From: Tellurirhabdus bombi
Lineage (GTDB): Bacteria; Bacteroidota; Bacteroidia; Cytophagales; Spirosomataceae
DNA: 64,000 nt
Assembly: GCF_021484805.1 (NCBI RefSeq)
Contig: NZ_CP090557.1
Span: 1,748,001-1,812,000 of the forward strand
Direction: 5' to 3'
Shown: positions 44,210 through 53,035 of the stretch, piece after piece
Layout of the letters: each line of letters begins with the position of its first letter
How positions within the stretch are numbered: the stretch's first letter is position 1
Notes under the pieces: model-generated
Database searches by the model: none
The model's input: only the letters and a program-made list of their open reading frames with translations
What the model was told of the DNA's origin: nothing
Made by a program: the position numbers and the translations under genes

Positions 44210-45021
44210 ATCAACCACGTTAATTTTTCTTTAGGAATATCCTGCTCAATCGCTGACCGGACTTTATCCACCAAATCGTCAATCGATTCGTCCGGGCTGT
44301 ACGCCAAAGGTGGTTTGATGCGCACACTCAGCACGGTGTTCTGTTTTTTTAGCCGCAATCCTTTCTTGTCAAAAGCCCGTCGGAACCCGTTGATTACAAT
44401 GGGTACCACAATGGGAGCGTCTTCTTTGAGGATGTGGGCTGTGCCTTTGCGCACGGGGGCGTAAGGGCTGGTTGTGCCCTGCGGAAAGCTCACCACCCAA
44501 CCGTGGTCAAGCGCCATTCCGATGCGGTTTCCCGCCGATTTATCTACCTCCCGGTTTACATCCTGCCCTTTTGATCGCCAGGAGCGTTCTACCTGAATGG
44601 CACCGCCCATCGAAAACATGCGCGGAATAAAACCTCCTTTCATGGTTTCACTGGCCGCTACGTAATAACTACGGGCACGGGGAGCCAATAAGTAAAAAGG
44701 AGGAATAATGGTGTTTTTGTAGCCCCATTTAGCCGCGCAGAAAATGTGGTAAAAAGCGATTACATCCGCGAAGTAAGTCTGGTGATTAGAGAGGAAAAGT
44801 ACATTGTTTATCGGCAGGTCCTTCAAATGCTCCATCCCCTCAATTCTCACCCGATTATAGAGCGTGTAGCGGAAATAGGTTATCCAGCCTACAATAGACA
44901 TAAGGATTCGCTTGAGAAAAAGGAAATTTCCAAAAGGGTCCTGCTCAAACAGCCCCAAAAAATCCAGGGGCATCAGAAAACGTGGCAGGAGGCTATATCG
45001 GGTTGGTGGCTTCGTGTTCAT
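44206..45021 (-). CDS. 1-acylglycerol-3-phosphate O-acyltransferase-like (PlsC family)
   Basis: 271 residues from the ATG at 45021; the longer frame begins with TTG five codons earlier. A hydrophobic N-terminal segment anchors it to the membrane. Motif I reads SNHQTYFAD, giving HX5D where the family norm is HX4D. The block FPQGTTSPYAPVRKG corresponds to the usual FPEGTRS motif. It should transfer acyl groups to lysophosphatidic acid or a related acceptor. It is convergent with the phosphate transporter. Confidence 0.8.
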   Translation of the reverse strand: MNTKPPTRYSLLPRFLMPLDFLGLFEQDPFGNFLFLKRILMSIVGWITYFRYTLYNRVRIEGMEHLKDLPINNVLFLSNHQTYFADVIAFYHIFCAAKWGYKNTIIPPFYLLAPRARSYYVAASETMKGGFIPRMFSMGGAIQVERSWRSKGQDVNREVDKSAGNRIGMALDHGWVVSFPQGTTSPYAPVRKGTAHILKEDAPIVVPIVINGFRRAFDKKGLRLKKQNTVLSVRIKPPLAYSPDESIDDLVDKVRSAIEQDIPKEKLTWLM

Positions 45022-45297
45022 CCAGGGAAAAACCAATAGCTTATCTACGTAAAGCTAAAATAGCGGTGCAATGTTTTCAAAAAATAGTACCAAAAAATTA
45101 GTTGAAAACGTGCTCCACTCCGTTAAAGGCTGCGCCTGAGACAAGAAATTACAGCTTATAAAAAAAATATTTTAACTGAGTTAAACCTTTCCCGCACGGG
45201 TTTATCAAACGGGCAAATAACACAAAAACACCCGGAGACTATCGAATAAAATTTACCTGCCTAATATAAAGTACCACTCACTAACAGAACCAATTCA
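45022..45297. other. 276-base intergenic region
   Basis: AT-rich and without a coding frame I can support. It contains the palindrome TTTAACT-G-AGTTAAA at 45171-45185 (7-base arms, one central base), a possible operator for the beta-barrel gene at 45298. No exact TAnnTTTG box and no RNA gene seen. Confidence 0.5.
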
Positions 45298-45993
45298 ATG
45301 AAACGATTTACACTGGCAGGAATTATCGCTTTAGCATTCACTATTACCCACACCGTAACAGCCCAGGTTCAGGTAGGCCTCCGCGGAGGCGCTACCTGGT
45401 CTGGAGTCTCAAAACCGAGCTACTTAAATAATTTGCCCACTGATATCAAGTTCGAACCTGGTCTAACGGGCGCTGTATTTTTGGAGATTCCCCTGAGCAA
45501 CCGGGTTTCGTTCCGGCCAGAAGTGCAGTACATGCAGAAAGGTTTTGCTATCCGCCAAAGCTTCGATATTGGTCTGGGTGGTGGCTTCAACATTCCGCTA
45601 GGCGCGAAGGTCGCTTATCAGACACGTTTTATCGAAACGCCACTGCTGTTTAAAGTCAACCTGAACGATGGGCCTGTGCAAGGTTATTTGCTGGCGGGGG
45701 GATCAGCTGGTTATGCTGCTAACGGACGGATTCGGACAAGAGGAAGCGGTATATTCCAGACACGGCCAATCGATTTTCCGATTGAGATGGGCAACGGAGC
45801 CTTTAATCGGTGGGATTTCAGCGCCATTGCTGGTCTGGGATTAAGCGCGGAAGTAGGAGCAGGCAAGTTTTTTGCCGAGGCTCGTTACCAGCACGGATTC
45901 TCGCGGCAGTATGAACTATCGATTTTACAATTGCCTATTCGCAACCGGGGTCTGAGCGCCTCCATCGGCTACTCATTCCCAATCGGTCAATAA
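45298..45993 (+). CDS. Outer-membrane beta-barrel protein (PF13568-type porin family)
   Basis: 231 residues with a signal peptide ending VTAQ. The mature part opens VQVGLRGGATWSGVSKP, followed by alternating strands such as VSFRPEVQYMQKGFAI, FIETPLLFKVNL and FFAEARYQHGF, and ends GLSASIGYSFPIGQ, the pattern of small eight-stranded Bacteroidota barrels. Ligand and role are unknown. It stands alone with a terminator behind it. Confidence 0.82.
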   Translation: MKRFTLAGIIALAFTITHTVTAQVQVGLRGGATWSGVSKPSYLNNLPTDIKFEPGLTGAVFLEIPLSNRVSFRPEVQYMQKGFAIRQSFDIGLGGGFNIPLGAKVAYQTRFIETPLLFKVNLNDGPVQGYLLAGGSAGYAANGRIRTRGSGIFQTRPIDFPIEMGNGAFNRWDFSAIAGLGLSAEVGAGKFFAEARYQHGFSRQYELSILQLPIRNRGLSASIGYSFPIGQ

Positions 45994-46053
45994 AATAAAA
46001 AGCGTTTGTGTGTGTTTAAGGGTTATGCAGCTCATGACTGCAAGAGTTAAAAA

Positions 46054-46086
46054 GAAAAGCCCGTGCCAGTTGGCGCGGGCTTTCTT
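46054..46086. terminator. Bidirectional terminator between the barrel gene and the DsbD-like gene
   Basis: AAAGCCCGTGCC, loop AGTT, GGCGCGGGCTTT with one bulge; short A and T runs on both sides. It serves two convergent genes. Confidence 0.85.
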
Positions 46087-46101
46087 ATGTTTAAGAAACG
46101 A

Positions 46102-48249
46102 TTAGCGGTTGGATAACATCCCCGCAGTTTGGTATGCTTTCTTGCCTTCATCCAGAAAAGCCGCGAAGTTATTGACGTCCAGATCGTAGTTTTTTGGCTG
46201 GACAAGCAGATTTCCGTTATTATCAACCAGGCAGTAGTGAGGCTGGGCGTTGTTTTTGTATTTTACAATCTGCAAATCAGCGTTTTGGCCACCAATTGTC
46301 TTTTTTTGTTTGCCATCGTACTTGGATGAATACCACTGGTTTTGCGGTAATTCTGTTTTATCATCTACATACAAGGCAACAACAACGTAATCATCAGTAA
46401 GGCGCTGTAAAACAGGCGACTCTGACCATACTCGTGACTCCATTTCGCGGCAGTTTACGCAACCATGACCGGTAAAATCAATAAATACAGGCTTGTTTAC
46501 TTTCTTGGCATACGCCAATGCTTCGTTGTAATCAAAGAAACCCTGAATGCCGTGGGGCAACCGAAAAAGATCCGCGTGTTTAGGCTGTTCGCCCAGTGCG
46601 TTGACCGATTTGGACGCCGACTCCGAACGGGCCGTAAAACCAAAATCCTGCGTTGTTTCGGGAGGTAAATACCCCGCCAGTGCTTTCAAAGGCGCCCCCC
46701 AAAGTCCGGGAATCATGTAGACAACGAACGCAAAGGTTACAATGGCTAACAAAAGACGCGGAACACTGACCGTTTTTGTTTCGCTGTCGTGGGGTAACCG
46801 AATTTTTCCCAGCAGGTAGAAGCCAATTAGGGAGAAAATAACCACCCACAGTGCTAGGTAGATTTCCCGATCCAGTAAGTTCCAGTGGTAAACCTGATCG
46901 GCAATGCTGAAGAATTTTAACGCCAGCGCCAACTCCAAAAAGCCCAGAACAACCTTCACCGAGTTTAACCAGCCCCCCGATTTTGGCAAACTTTTCAGCC
47001 ACTGAGGGAAGGCCGCAAACAACGTAAACGGAATGGCAAAAGCCGACGAAAAGGCGGCCATGCCGACGATGGGTTTCACAATTTCGCCACCTGCCGAAGC
47101 AACCAGCAAGCTTCCTACGATCGGGCCCGTGCAGGAAAAGGAAACCAGAACCAGCGTAAAAGCCATGAAGATGATGCCCAGAACGCCTCCTTTTTCGGCT
47201 TGGGCGTCTGCTTTATTAACTAGCGAACTAGGCAAAACAATTTCAAAAAGGCCCAGAAAGGATAAGCCAAAAACAAAGAAAATAGCGAAAAAAAGCAAGT
47301 TTGGTATCCAGTGCGTACTAACGAAATTGGCAAAGGCCGGTCCATTAATCCGCGAAACCAGCGTACCAATCAGAACGTAAATTCCAATGATGGAGACACC
47401 ATATAGCAAAGCTTTCGCAAAGCCATGATTCTGCTTGGTAAAATAGCTGACAGTCATGGGAATAATCGGAAACACACAGGGTGTCAGCAAGGCAAGCAAA
47501 CCAGACAGAAAGGCTGCAACAATAAAACCGATCAGGGACGTATCTGCCGTTTGCTCGGGTTGGGCGATGACTTCGCGCGGAGTCATTTCGTCTGAACTGG
47601 CAGTAGCTACCTGTTCAGAATCCACCAGCGTTTGGTTCGCTGAGGGGGCAACAGCCGTAGACGTAGCCGTTTGGCTGGTTGGTGCTGCTTCTGCAACTGA
47701 CGAACCGGAGGCGGGTTGGCTCGTTGCCACGGCAGTTGGGCTAGGCGTCGCCGCCGAAGCCGTAGCCTCCGTAGTTTTGAGCGTTAGGCTAAAATCACTT
47801 TCGGCCGGTGGCAGGCAGGTTCCGTCTTTTAAGGAGCAGGTCGAGTACTCAATGCTACCCGCTATCGTCGGCGCGTTTTTCAGGATTTTTACTTTTTGCG
47901 TAAAAATCGCTTCGTGCGTGAAATAGCGGACATTTCCACCCCAAACTTCTTCGTATTTTTCCTTGGCACCAACAGGAGTGAGTTTGCCAACCAGCTCATA
48001 CGTATTGTTGGGCTTAAATTTAGAAACAGCCAGATTAGGCCCAAGATTCGGGTCGAAATCACTGGAGTACATGTACCAGCCGTCATCAATGGCCGCCGTC
48101 ATTCGTACTTCTACTATATCTCCCACTTTAGCCTCCGACTTATTGAGGCGAAAATTCCAGGTAGCCGGAGATTTAAGAATCTGGGCATTAGTGTTGCCTG
48201 TTAACAGGGTGACTATCAACAGAAAAAAGAAAGAACTATATTGTTTCAT
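46102..48249 (-). CDS. DsbD-like thiol:disulfide interchange protein
   Basis: 715 residues. After a signal peptide comes an N-terminal DsbD-alpha-like domain (25-155) with the Cys pair in STCSLKDGTCLPP. A linker of about 75 residues rich in Ala, Ser and Thr follows, then an eight-helix membrane domain with PCVFPIIPMTVSYF and FSCTGPIVGS, and a periplasmic thioredoxin domain with C597-VN-C600 in GHGCVNCREM. It passes reducing power from the cytoplasm to periplasmic thiols. It is convergent with the barrel gene and has a -7 box 44 bases upstream. Confidence 0.92.
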   Translation of the reverse strand: MKQYSSFFFLLIVTLLTGNTNAQILKSPATWNFRLNKSEAKVGDIVEVRMTAAIDDGWYMYSSDFDPNLGPNLAVSKFKPNNTYELVGKLTPVGAKEKYEEVWGGNVRYFTHEAIFTQKVKILKNAPTIAGSIEYSTCSLKDGTCLPPAESDFSLTLKTTEATASAATPSPTAVATSQPASGSSVAEAAPTSQTATSTAVAPSANQTLVDSEQVATASSDEMTPREVIAQPEQTADTSLIGFIVAAFLSGLLALLTPCVFPIIPMTVSYFTKQNHGFAKALLYGVSIIGIYVLIGTLVSRINGPAFANFVSTHWIPNLLFFAIFFVFGLSFLGLFEIVLPSSLVNKADAQAEKGGVLGIIFMAFTLVLVSFSCTGPIVGSLLVASAGGEIVKPIVGMAAFSSAFAIPFTLFAAFPQWLKSLPKSGGWLNSVKVVLGFLELALALKFFSIADQVYHWNLLDREIYLALWVVIFSLIGFYLLGKIRLPHDSETKTVSVPRLLLAIVTFAFVVYMIPGLWGAPLKALAGYLPPETTQDFGFTARSESASKSVNALGEQPKHADLFRLPHGIQGFFDYNEALAYAKKVNKPVFIDFTGHGCVNCREMESRVWSESPVLQRLTDDYVVVALYVDDKTELPQNQWYSSKYDGKQKKTIGGQNADLQIVKYKNNAQPHYCLVDNNGNLLVQPKNYDLDVNNFAAFLDEGKKAYQTAGMLSNR

Positions 48250-48292
48250 ACCAACAAGATGCTGTATCGCTCGTTTAACAACATCATTTTTA

Positions 48293-48300
48293 CAAAAATA
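48293..48300 (-). promoter_or_regulatory. Bacteroidota -7 promoter box for the DsbD-like gene
   Basis: Minus-strand TATTTTTG matches TAnnTTTG exactly, 44 bases before the ATG at 48249. Confidence 0.5.
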
Positions 48301-48328
48301 TTTCCAAATCTAATCAATCTGCAAAAAA

Positions 48329-48359
48329 ACACCCCATCGGGAGATCCCGACGGGGTGTT
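48329..48359 (-). terminator. Intrinsic terminator after the PhyH gene
   Basis: On the minus strand AACACCCCGTCGGGA, loop TC, TCCCGATGGGGTGTT with one mismatch, followed by TTTTTT. It lies 105 bases after the stop at 48464. Confidence 0.85.
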
Positions 48360-48463
48360 CAATACAACCAACCTATGATAAGGCAATTCTTTGTCAATGA
48401 TTATAAAGGGCAAAGCTCGTTTGCTGATGTTACTACTCTTGTCGAGTCGTTAATTATTGAAAC

Positions 48464-49300
48464 TTACTCGGAAGCAAACAAAAGCGGATTTAAGGGTCCC
48501 TCGGGCTTGCTGCCGATGGGAAGGCCGCTCAACCACGTTTGCCAGTCGGCTTCCTGGTATGTATTTAAGGGTTTAGAAATAGTCTGTTCGGCGTCCATGT
48601 AAATCATGGTCATCACTTTTCGGGGGGCATCCGAGGTGTTCGGCCCGGCGCGGTGAAAGGTCCAGCCAGCGTGGAAACTAACTTCTCCCAGCTCGAAAGG
48701 CGTATCATGAATGGTAAAATTCAGCCTGCTCAGTTCTTCCGCTAGCATGGCTTCGCTTTCGTCACTGATTTCCTTATCGCGTCCTAACTCAACCGTCTGG
48801 CTTTTTGCGGCAAAGGCAAGCGGGCCCATCTCCATCGGCGTTGGCTGCAAGGGAATCCAGACCGTGACGGTGTTGGGCGAAGAAAGGGGCCAGTAAAATT
48901 GATCCGCGTGCCAGGGTGTAAAACCTCCGGATGGTTCTTTATAAAGTGCCTGGTCGTGGTATAAACGAACACCGCCGACCCCCATCAGGTCGGCGGCAAT
49001 CTTGGCCAAGCGGCGCGAAAAGACAAACTCTTTTACCTCGTCGTTTTCACGCCAAAGGTTCATAATCTGCAAAAACGCCCGCTCGTAAGTGGTTCTTTCT
49101 TCCATTGGTTTGGTGAGCGTGTTCAAACGAATCACCAAATCGCTAAGAATTGTACCGTAATATTCTAACACTTCCGGGCTAAGTGTGTTTTTCAGTTTAA
49201 CATAGCCATTTTCGCGGTAGAAACGGACGGCTTCTGCGCTCAACGGATATGGCTCATCCAACGCACGCAGCAATAACGTTTTGTTAGAAGAAAAAAGCAT
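48464..49300 (-). CDS. Phytanoyl-CoA dioxygenase (PhyH) family iron/2-oxoglutarate oxygenase
   Basis: 278 residues. The iron-binding facial triad is visible: His and Asp in TPWHADQFYW near 145-154, and the distal His in HAGWTFHRAGPN near 220, with the 2-oxoglutarate Arg in PRKVMTMIYMD. It should hydroxylate a small molecule using 2-oxoglutarate, oxygen and iron(II); the substrate is not predictable. It is divergent from an AraC-type regulator with 136 bases between them, which suggests that the regulator controls it. Confidence 0.88.
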   Translation of the reverse strand: MLFSSNKTLLLRALDEPYPLSAEAVRFYRENGYVKLKNTLSPEVLEYYGTILSDLVIRLNTLTKPMEERTTYERAFLQIMNLWRENDEVKEFVFSRRLAKIAADLMGVGGVRLYHDQALYKEPSGGFTPWHADQFYWPLSSPNTVTVWIPLQPTPMEMGPLAFAAKSQTVELGRDKEISDESEAMLAEELSRLNFTIHDTPFELGEVSFHAGWTFHRAGPNTSDAPRKVMTMIYMDAEQTISKPLNTYQEADWQTWLSGLPIGSKPEGPLNPLLFASE

Positions 49301-49436
49301 GAAGGATTTAGGAATAGAGTGTCACAAAATTGGTTCTACTTTTTCTTGAAAAAAAGCCATTATTTGCCCTAATTGTGTACGATTTTGACTTAGTAGGGGA
49401 GGTAAGTAATAAGAACCTGTTTAAATACTGCATACA

Positions 49437-50306
49437 GTGAAAGCGCTGTTTGAAAAGATAGATTTCGGTAAAGACAATTCTCTACAGATTAAGCATCTGT
49501 TACTAGCGCATTTTGATGCTCCCTGGCATTATCATCCGGAATACGAATTGACTTATATAATTCAAAGCCAGGGCAAGCGATTTGTAGGCGACCATATTGA
49601 ATCATTTAGTGAAGGTGATCTGGTGCTAATGGGGCCCAACCTGCCACACTTCTGGCGAAATGATGAATCGTACTACGAGCCAGATAACAAACAAATTGCC
49701 GAGGCCATTGTCATTCAATTTGACCAAAAGTTGGGCGATCAGTGGTTGCCGCAGCTCCCCGAATCCAGCACGTTGAGAACGCTGCTTGCCCGGGCTAATC
49801 ATGGGTTGCGTTTCAGCGAAGCCAAGGTTGAAGAGGCTAAGCCATTGTTATATAATCTGCTCCATTTGGAAGGAATGCCCTTGCTACTGGGTGTTTTGCA
49901 ACTCTTGGTCTGTCTGGCGGCCGACTCGGACGCCGTCATGCTGGCTAGTGATGGGTACCAGCTGATTGCCAGTGAAGCCGAAAGTGAGCGCATGAAGCGA
50001 GTACTGGATTACATGCTGGAACATTTCCGCCACGACATCCGAATCGATGATATTGCCTCGGTTGCTGGCATGGCTCCGGCTGCTTTTTGTCGTTATTTCC
50101 GGCGACGAACCCGAAAATCATTTATTGAATACCTCAACGAATTGCGCATCAGCCACGCCCGGAAGCTGCTGCTTCATTCGAACAATAGCGTGGGGCAGGT
50201 AGGGCTAGAATGTGGCTTCAATAATATTTCGCACTTTCACCGCCAGTTCAAACTTTATACCGGAACAACCCCCTTGAGATACCAGTATTTACAACGAATG
50301 AAATAA
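49437..50306 (+). CDS. AraC-family transcriptional regulator with N-terminal cupin
   Basis: 289 residues starting with GTG at 49437. The N-terminal cupin sensor has PWHYHPEYELTYIIQSQGKR near 30-49 and GDLVLMGPNLPHFWRN near 61-76. The C-terminal pair of helix-turn-helices spans about 190-288: DDIASVAGMAPAAFCRYFRR and VGLECGFNNISHFHRQFKL. It probably senses a sugar or related ligand. Divergence from the PhyH gene suggests control of that gene; this is inference. Confidence 0.92.
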   Translation: MKALFEKIDFGKDNSLQIKHLLLAHFDAPWHYHPEYELTYIIQSQGKRFVGDHIESFSEGDLVLMGPNLPHFWRNDESYYEPDNKQIAEAIVIQFDQKLGDQWLPQLPESSTLRTLLARANHGLRFSEAKVEEAKPLLYNLLHLEGMPLLLGVLQLLVCLAADSDAVMLASDGYQLIASEAESERMKRVLDYMLEHFRHDIRIDDIASVAGMAPAAFCRYFRRRTRKSFIEYLNELRISHARKLLLHSNNSVGQVGLECGFNNISHFHRQFKLYTGTTPLRYQYLQRMK

Positions 50307-50388
50307 ATTTTGGCTTTCTTCCTTATTTCTTGCCGAACAGTCCTTAGGAAATGCGGGGTAGTAATGCTGTGCAGTACGGGAAAAGACG

Positions 50389-50396
50389 TAACTTTG
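50389..50396 (+). promoter_or_regulatory. Bacteroidota -7 promoter box for glyA
   Basis: TAACTTTG matches TAnnTTTG exactly, 46 bases before the ATG at 50443. Confidence 0.55.
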
Positions 50397-50442
50397 CGTT
50401 CCGTAAAACAAACGTTACTACTCAATTCCATTTAATTGCCAT

Positions 50443-51735
50443 ATGTCAACGACCGCCACTTCCATTACCCGTGATACACAGGTGTTTGACCTAATTGCCA
50501 GAGAGCAACATCGTCAGGAATCCGGTATCGAACTGATTGCTTCCGAAAACTTTGTTTCTAAACAAGTAATGGAAGCTGCGGGAAGCGTGCTTACTAATAA
50601 ATATGCCGAAGGATTACCGGGCAAACGCTATTACGGCGGCTGCGAAGTGGTTGACGAAATAGAACAACTGGCCATTGACCGGATCAAAGAACTGTTTGGG
50701 GCGAGCTGGGCGAACGTACAGCCGCACTCGGGCGCTCAGGCAAATACGGCCGTATTCCTGGCCACTCTGAAGCCGGGCGACACCATTCTGGGTTTTGACC
50801 TCTCGCACGGAGGCCACCTGACGCACGGTTCACCCGTGAATATTTCCGGGAAATATTTCCGCCCGACGTTCTACGGCGTAGAGCAGGAAACAGGCGTTAT
50901 TAATTATGATGTTGTAGAGGAAACCGCCATGCGCGAGCGTCCGAAAGTGCTGATTTGTGGCGCTTCGGCTTACAGCCGCGATTGGGATTATGTACGCTTG
51001 CGGGCCATTGCCGACCAGGTTGGCGCGCTGTTGCTGGCCGACATCTCGCACCCGGCAGGCTTGATCGCCAAAGGATTATTGAATGATCCGCTGGAACATT
51101 GCCATATCATAACGACAACTACCCATAAAACCCTGCGCGGTCCACGCGGCGGGTTAATTATGATGCGGAATGATTTCGAAAATCCGTTTGGTATCAAAAC
51201 ACCGAAAGGCGAATTGCGGTTAATGTCTTCACTGCTGGATTCGGGCGTTTTCCCGGGTACGCAGGGTGGGCCGCTGGAGCACGTTATTGCGGCGAAAGCA
51301 GTTGCCTTTGGTGAGGCTCTGAGCGATGATTTTACGGAGTATGCCGTGCAGATTCAGAAAAACGCCCAGGCTATGGCCGCTGCTTTTGTAGCGAAAGGCT
51401 ATAAAATAATTTCAGGCGGTACGGATAATCACCTGATGTTAATTGACTTGCGTTCGAAAGGACTGACTGGTAAATTAGCCGAAAATACGCTCATTAAAGC
51501 CGATATTACTATTAATAAGAACATGGTGCCCTTTGACGATAAATCGCCAATGGTAACATCAGGGATGCGCGTCGGGACGGCTGCCGTTACAACGCGTGGT
51601 ATGAAAGAATCCGATATGGAGCAAATTGTCGTATATATAGACGATGTTCTGATGAATCATGACAACGACGCGAAATTGCAAACCATAAAAGAAGAAGTTA
51701 ACAACTGGATGAAGCAGTTTCCGTTATATAGTTAA
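50443..51735 (+). CDS. glyA: Serine hydroxymethyltransferase
   Basis: 430 residues, full length. Fold-type I PLP features are present: [20 protein letters not shown] near 27-46, [18 protein letters not shown], and the PLP lysine in [16 protein letters not shown]. It interconverts serine and glycine and supplies one-carbon units on tetrahydrofolate. It has its own promoter box; tatC follows on the same strand after 73 bases. Confidence 0.97.
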   Translation: MSTTATSITRDTQVFDLIAREQHRQESGIELIASENFVSKQVMEAAGSVLTNKYAEGLPGKRYYGGCEVVDEIEQLAIDRIKELFGASWANVQPHSGAQANTAVFLATLKPGDTILGFDLSHGGHLTHGSPVNISGKYFRPTFYGVEQETGVINYDVVEETAMRERPKVLICGASAYSRDWDYVRLRAIADQVGALLLADISHPAGLIAKGLLNDPLEHCHIITTTTHKTLRGPRGGLIMMRNDFENPFGIKTPKGELRLMSSLLDSGVFPGTQGGPLEHVIAAKAVAFGEALSDDFTEYAVQIQKNAQAMAAAFVAKGYKIISGGTDNHLMLIDLRSKGLTGKLAENTLIKADITINKNMVPFDDKSPMVTSGMRVGTAAVTTRGMKESDMEQIVVYIDDVLMNHDNDAKLQTIKEEVNNWMKQFPLYS

Positions 51736-51808
51736 TTTGGTGAACAGGTAGGGTAGCTGTAACGGCTATTCTACTTATTCATGCTACCACTCCTTCACTT
51801 ATTTTTTG

Positions 51809-52690
51809 ATGACTCCTTTAGATCAACAATTGGAAAACGACGTTCAAGATAGTGGTGAGATGACCTTTCTGGAGCACTTGGAGGAGCTACGGTGGCATCT
51901 CGTGCGTGCAGTAGGGTCGATTGCTGTATTTGCACTAATTGCTTTTGTTTTCATCCGGGAAATTTACAGCAACATCATTGCCGCTCCGTCCAGACCTGAT
52001 TTCTGGACCTACCGGATGATGTGTAAGTTATCGGAGAAAACAGGCTTTGCGGACCTTTGTATCCAGAAGCTTAACTTTACGATGCAAAGCCGTGAGATGG
52101 CCGGGCAGTTTACAACCTCGCTTACGCTGTCGTTGATGATTGGATTGGTGGGGGCTTTTCCTTATGCTTTTTGGGAGCTTTGGCGTTTTATCGTGCCGGG
52201 TCTACGACCTTCGGAGCGGCGGGCTGCGCGGGGTGGAGTCTTTTTTGTAACATTTCTGTTTCTGACCGGTATTCTATTTGGCTATTACGTTGTTTCTCCA
52301 CTAGCAATCAACTTTTTAGCGAATTATCAGCTTGACCCGAGCATCGTTAACGAATTTGACATTTCATCGTATATGTCTACGTTGGCAACGCTGACATTGG
52401 GTTGCGGTCTGACCTTCCAGATGCCGATTATTACGTTTGTACTATCGAAAGTTGGCGTATTGACTCCGCAGTTTATGCGCGAATACCGTCGCCATGCGTT
52501 AGTTGCTATTCTGGTTATTGCCGCCATCATCACACCTTCACCCGATATTTATAGCCAAATTCTGGTATCCATTCCGCTAGCGTTGTTGTATGAAGTAAGT
52601 ATCTGGGTTTCGGGATATGTACTACGGCTGCGCCTGAAAGATCAAAAAGAAATGATGGAAAGTGGTAATTATACCAAGGACGAAGAATAA
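51809..52690 (+). CDS. tatC: Twin-arginine translocase subunit TatC
   Basis: 293 residues from the ATG at 51809; the frame can start one codon earlier at a TTG. The N-terminal EMTFLEHLEELRWHLVRAV is the conserved TatC signal-peptide contact region, and six membrane helices follow with FPYAFWELWRFIVPGL and ITPSPDIYSQI. It recognises twin-arginine substrates at the inner membrane. No tatA or tatB is present in the window. It is followed by a strong terminator. Confidence 0.96.
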   Translation: MTPLDQQLENDVQDSGEMTFLEHLEELRWHLVRAVGSIAVFALIAFVFIREIYSNIIAAPSRPDFWTYRMMCKLSEKTGFADLCIQKLNFTMQSREMAGQFTTSLTLSLMIGLVGAFPYAFWELWRFIVPGLRPSERRAARGGVFFVTFLFLTGILFGYYVVSPLAINFLANYQLDPSIVNEFDISSYMSTLATLTLGCGLTFQMPIITFVLSKVGVLTPQFMREYRRHALVAILVIAAIITPSPDIYSQILVSIPLALLYEVSIWVSGYVLRLRLKDQKEMMESGNYTKDEE

Positions 52691-52700
52691 TCAAATTATA

Positions 52701-52737
52701 CACAAAAAAAGCCCGCCGAAAGCGGGCTTTTTTTGTG
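52701..52737. terminator. Intrinsic terminator after tatC
   Basis: CACAAAAAAAGCCCGC, loop CGAAA, GCGGGCTTTTTTTGTG. It is perfectly paired with A and T runs on either side, so it may work both ways, also for the small minus-strand gene. Confidence 0.92.
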
Positions 52738-52778
52738 ACCTATTAGCAACAGATTTAAAACCAGGAAAGGTTATTTAT

Positions 52779-52946
52779 TCATTCCAATTTCGGTGCCTTT
52801 GTTTCTTTATCGGCGTAGATGACTTTCAGGATTGTATCGGGTTGCGCTGTATTTCTGGGGACTGCAACAGGGGCTTTTAGATCAGGAAGCTGTGCCAAAG
52901 CACTAGTTGCAGATAGAGTCGTCAGAAAAATGAGCGTGCGGATCAT
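52779..52946 (-). CDS. Small exported protein (55 residues)
   Basis: The ATG at 52946 opens a 55-residue frame. MIRTLIFLTTLSATSALA is a good signal peptide, leaving a mature peptide of about 37 residues that begins QLPDLKAPVAVP and is rich in Pro, Lys and Asp. It lies in the 345-base gap between tatC and recF with the shared terminator on its 3' side. I do not recognise the family. Alternative: a chance frame, but the clean signal peptide and the terminator support a gene. Confidence 0.5.
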   Translation of the reverse strand: MIRTLIFLTTLSATSALAQLPDLKAPVAVPRNTAQPDTILKVIYADKETKAPKLE

Positions 52947-53035
52947 GTTACTGAAAGAGTTAAGGATGATTATTTGTCCAGGAATAGTTACACAATGTAA
53001 CTAAAAATAAGTTTTGTCCAATACAATGGAGCAGC

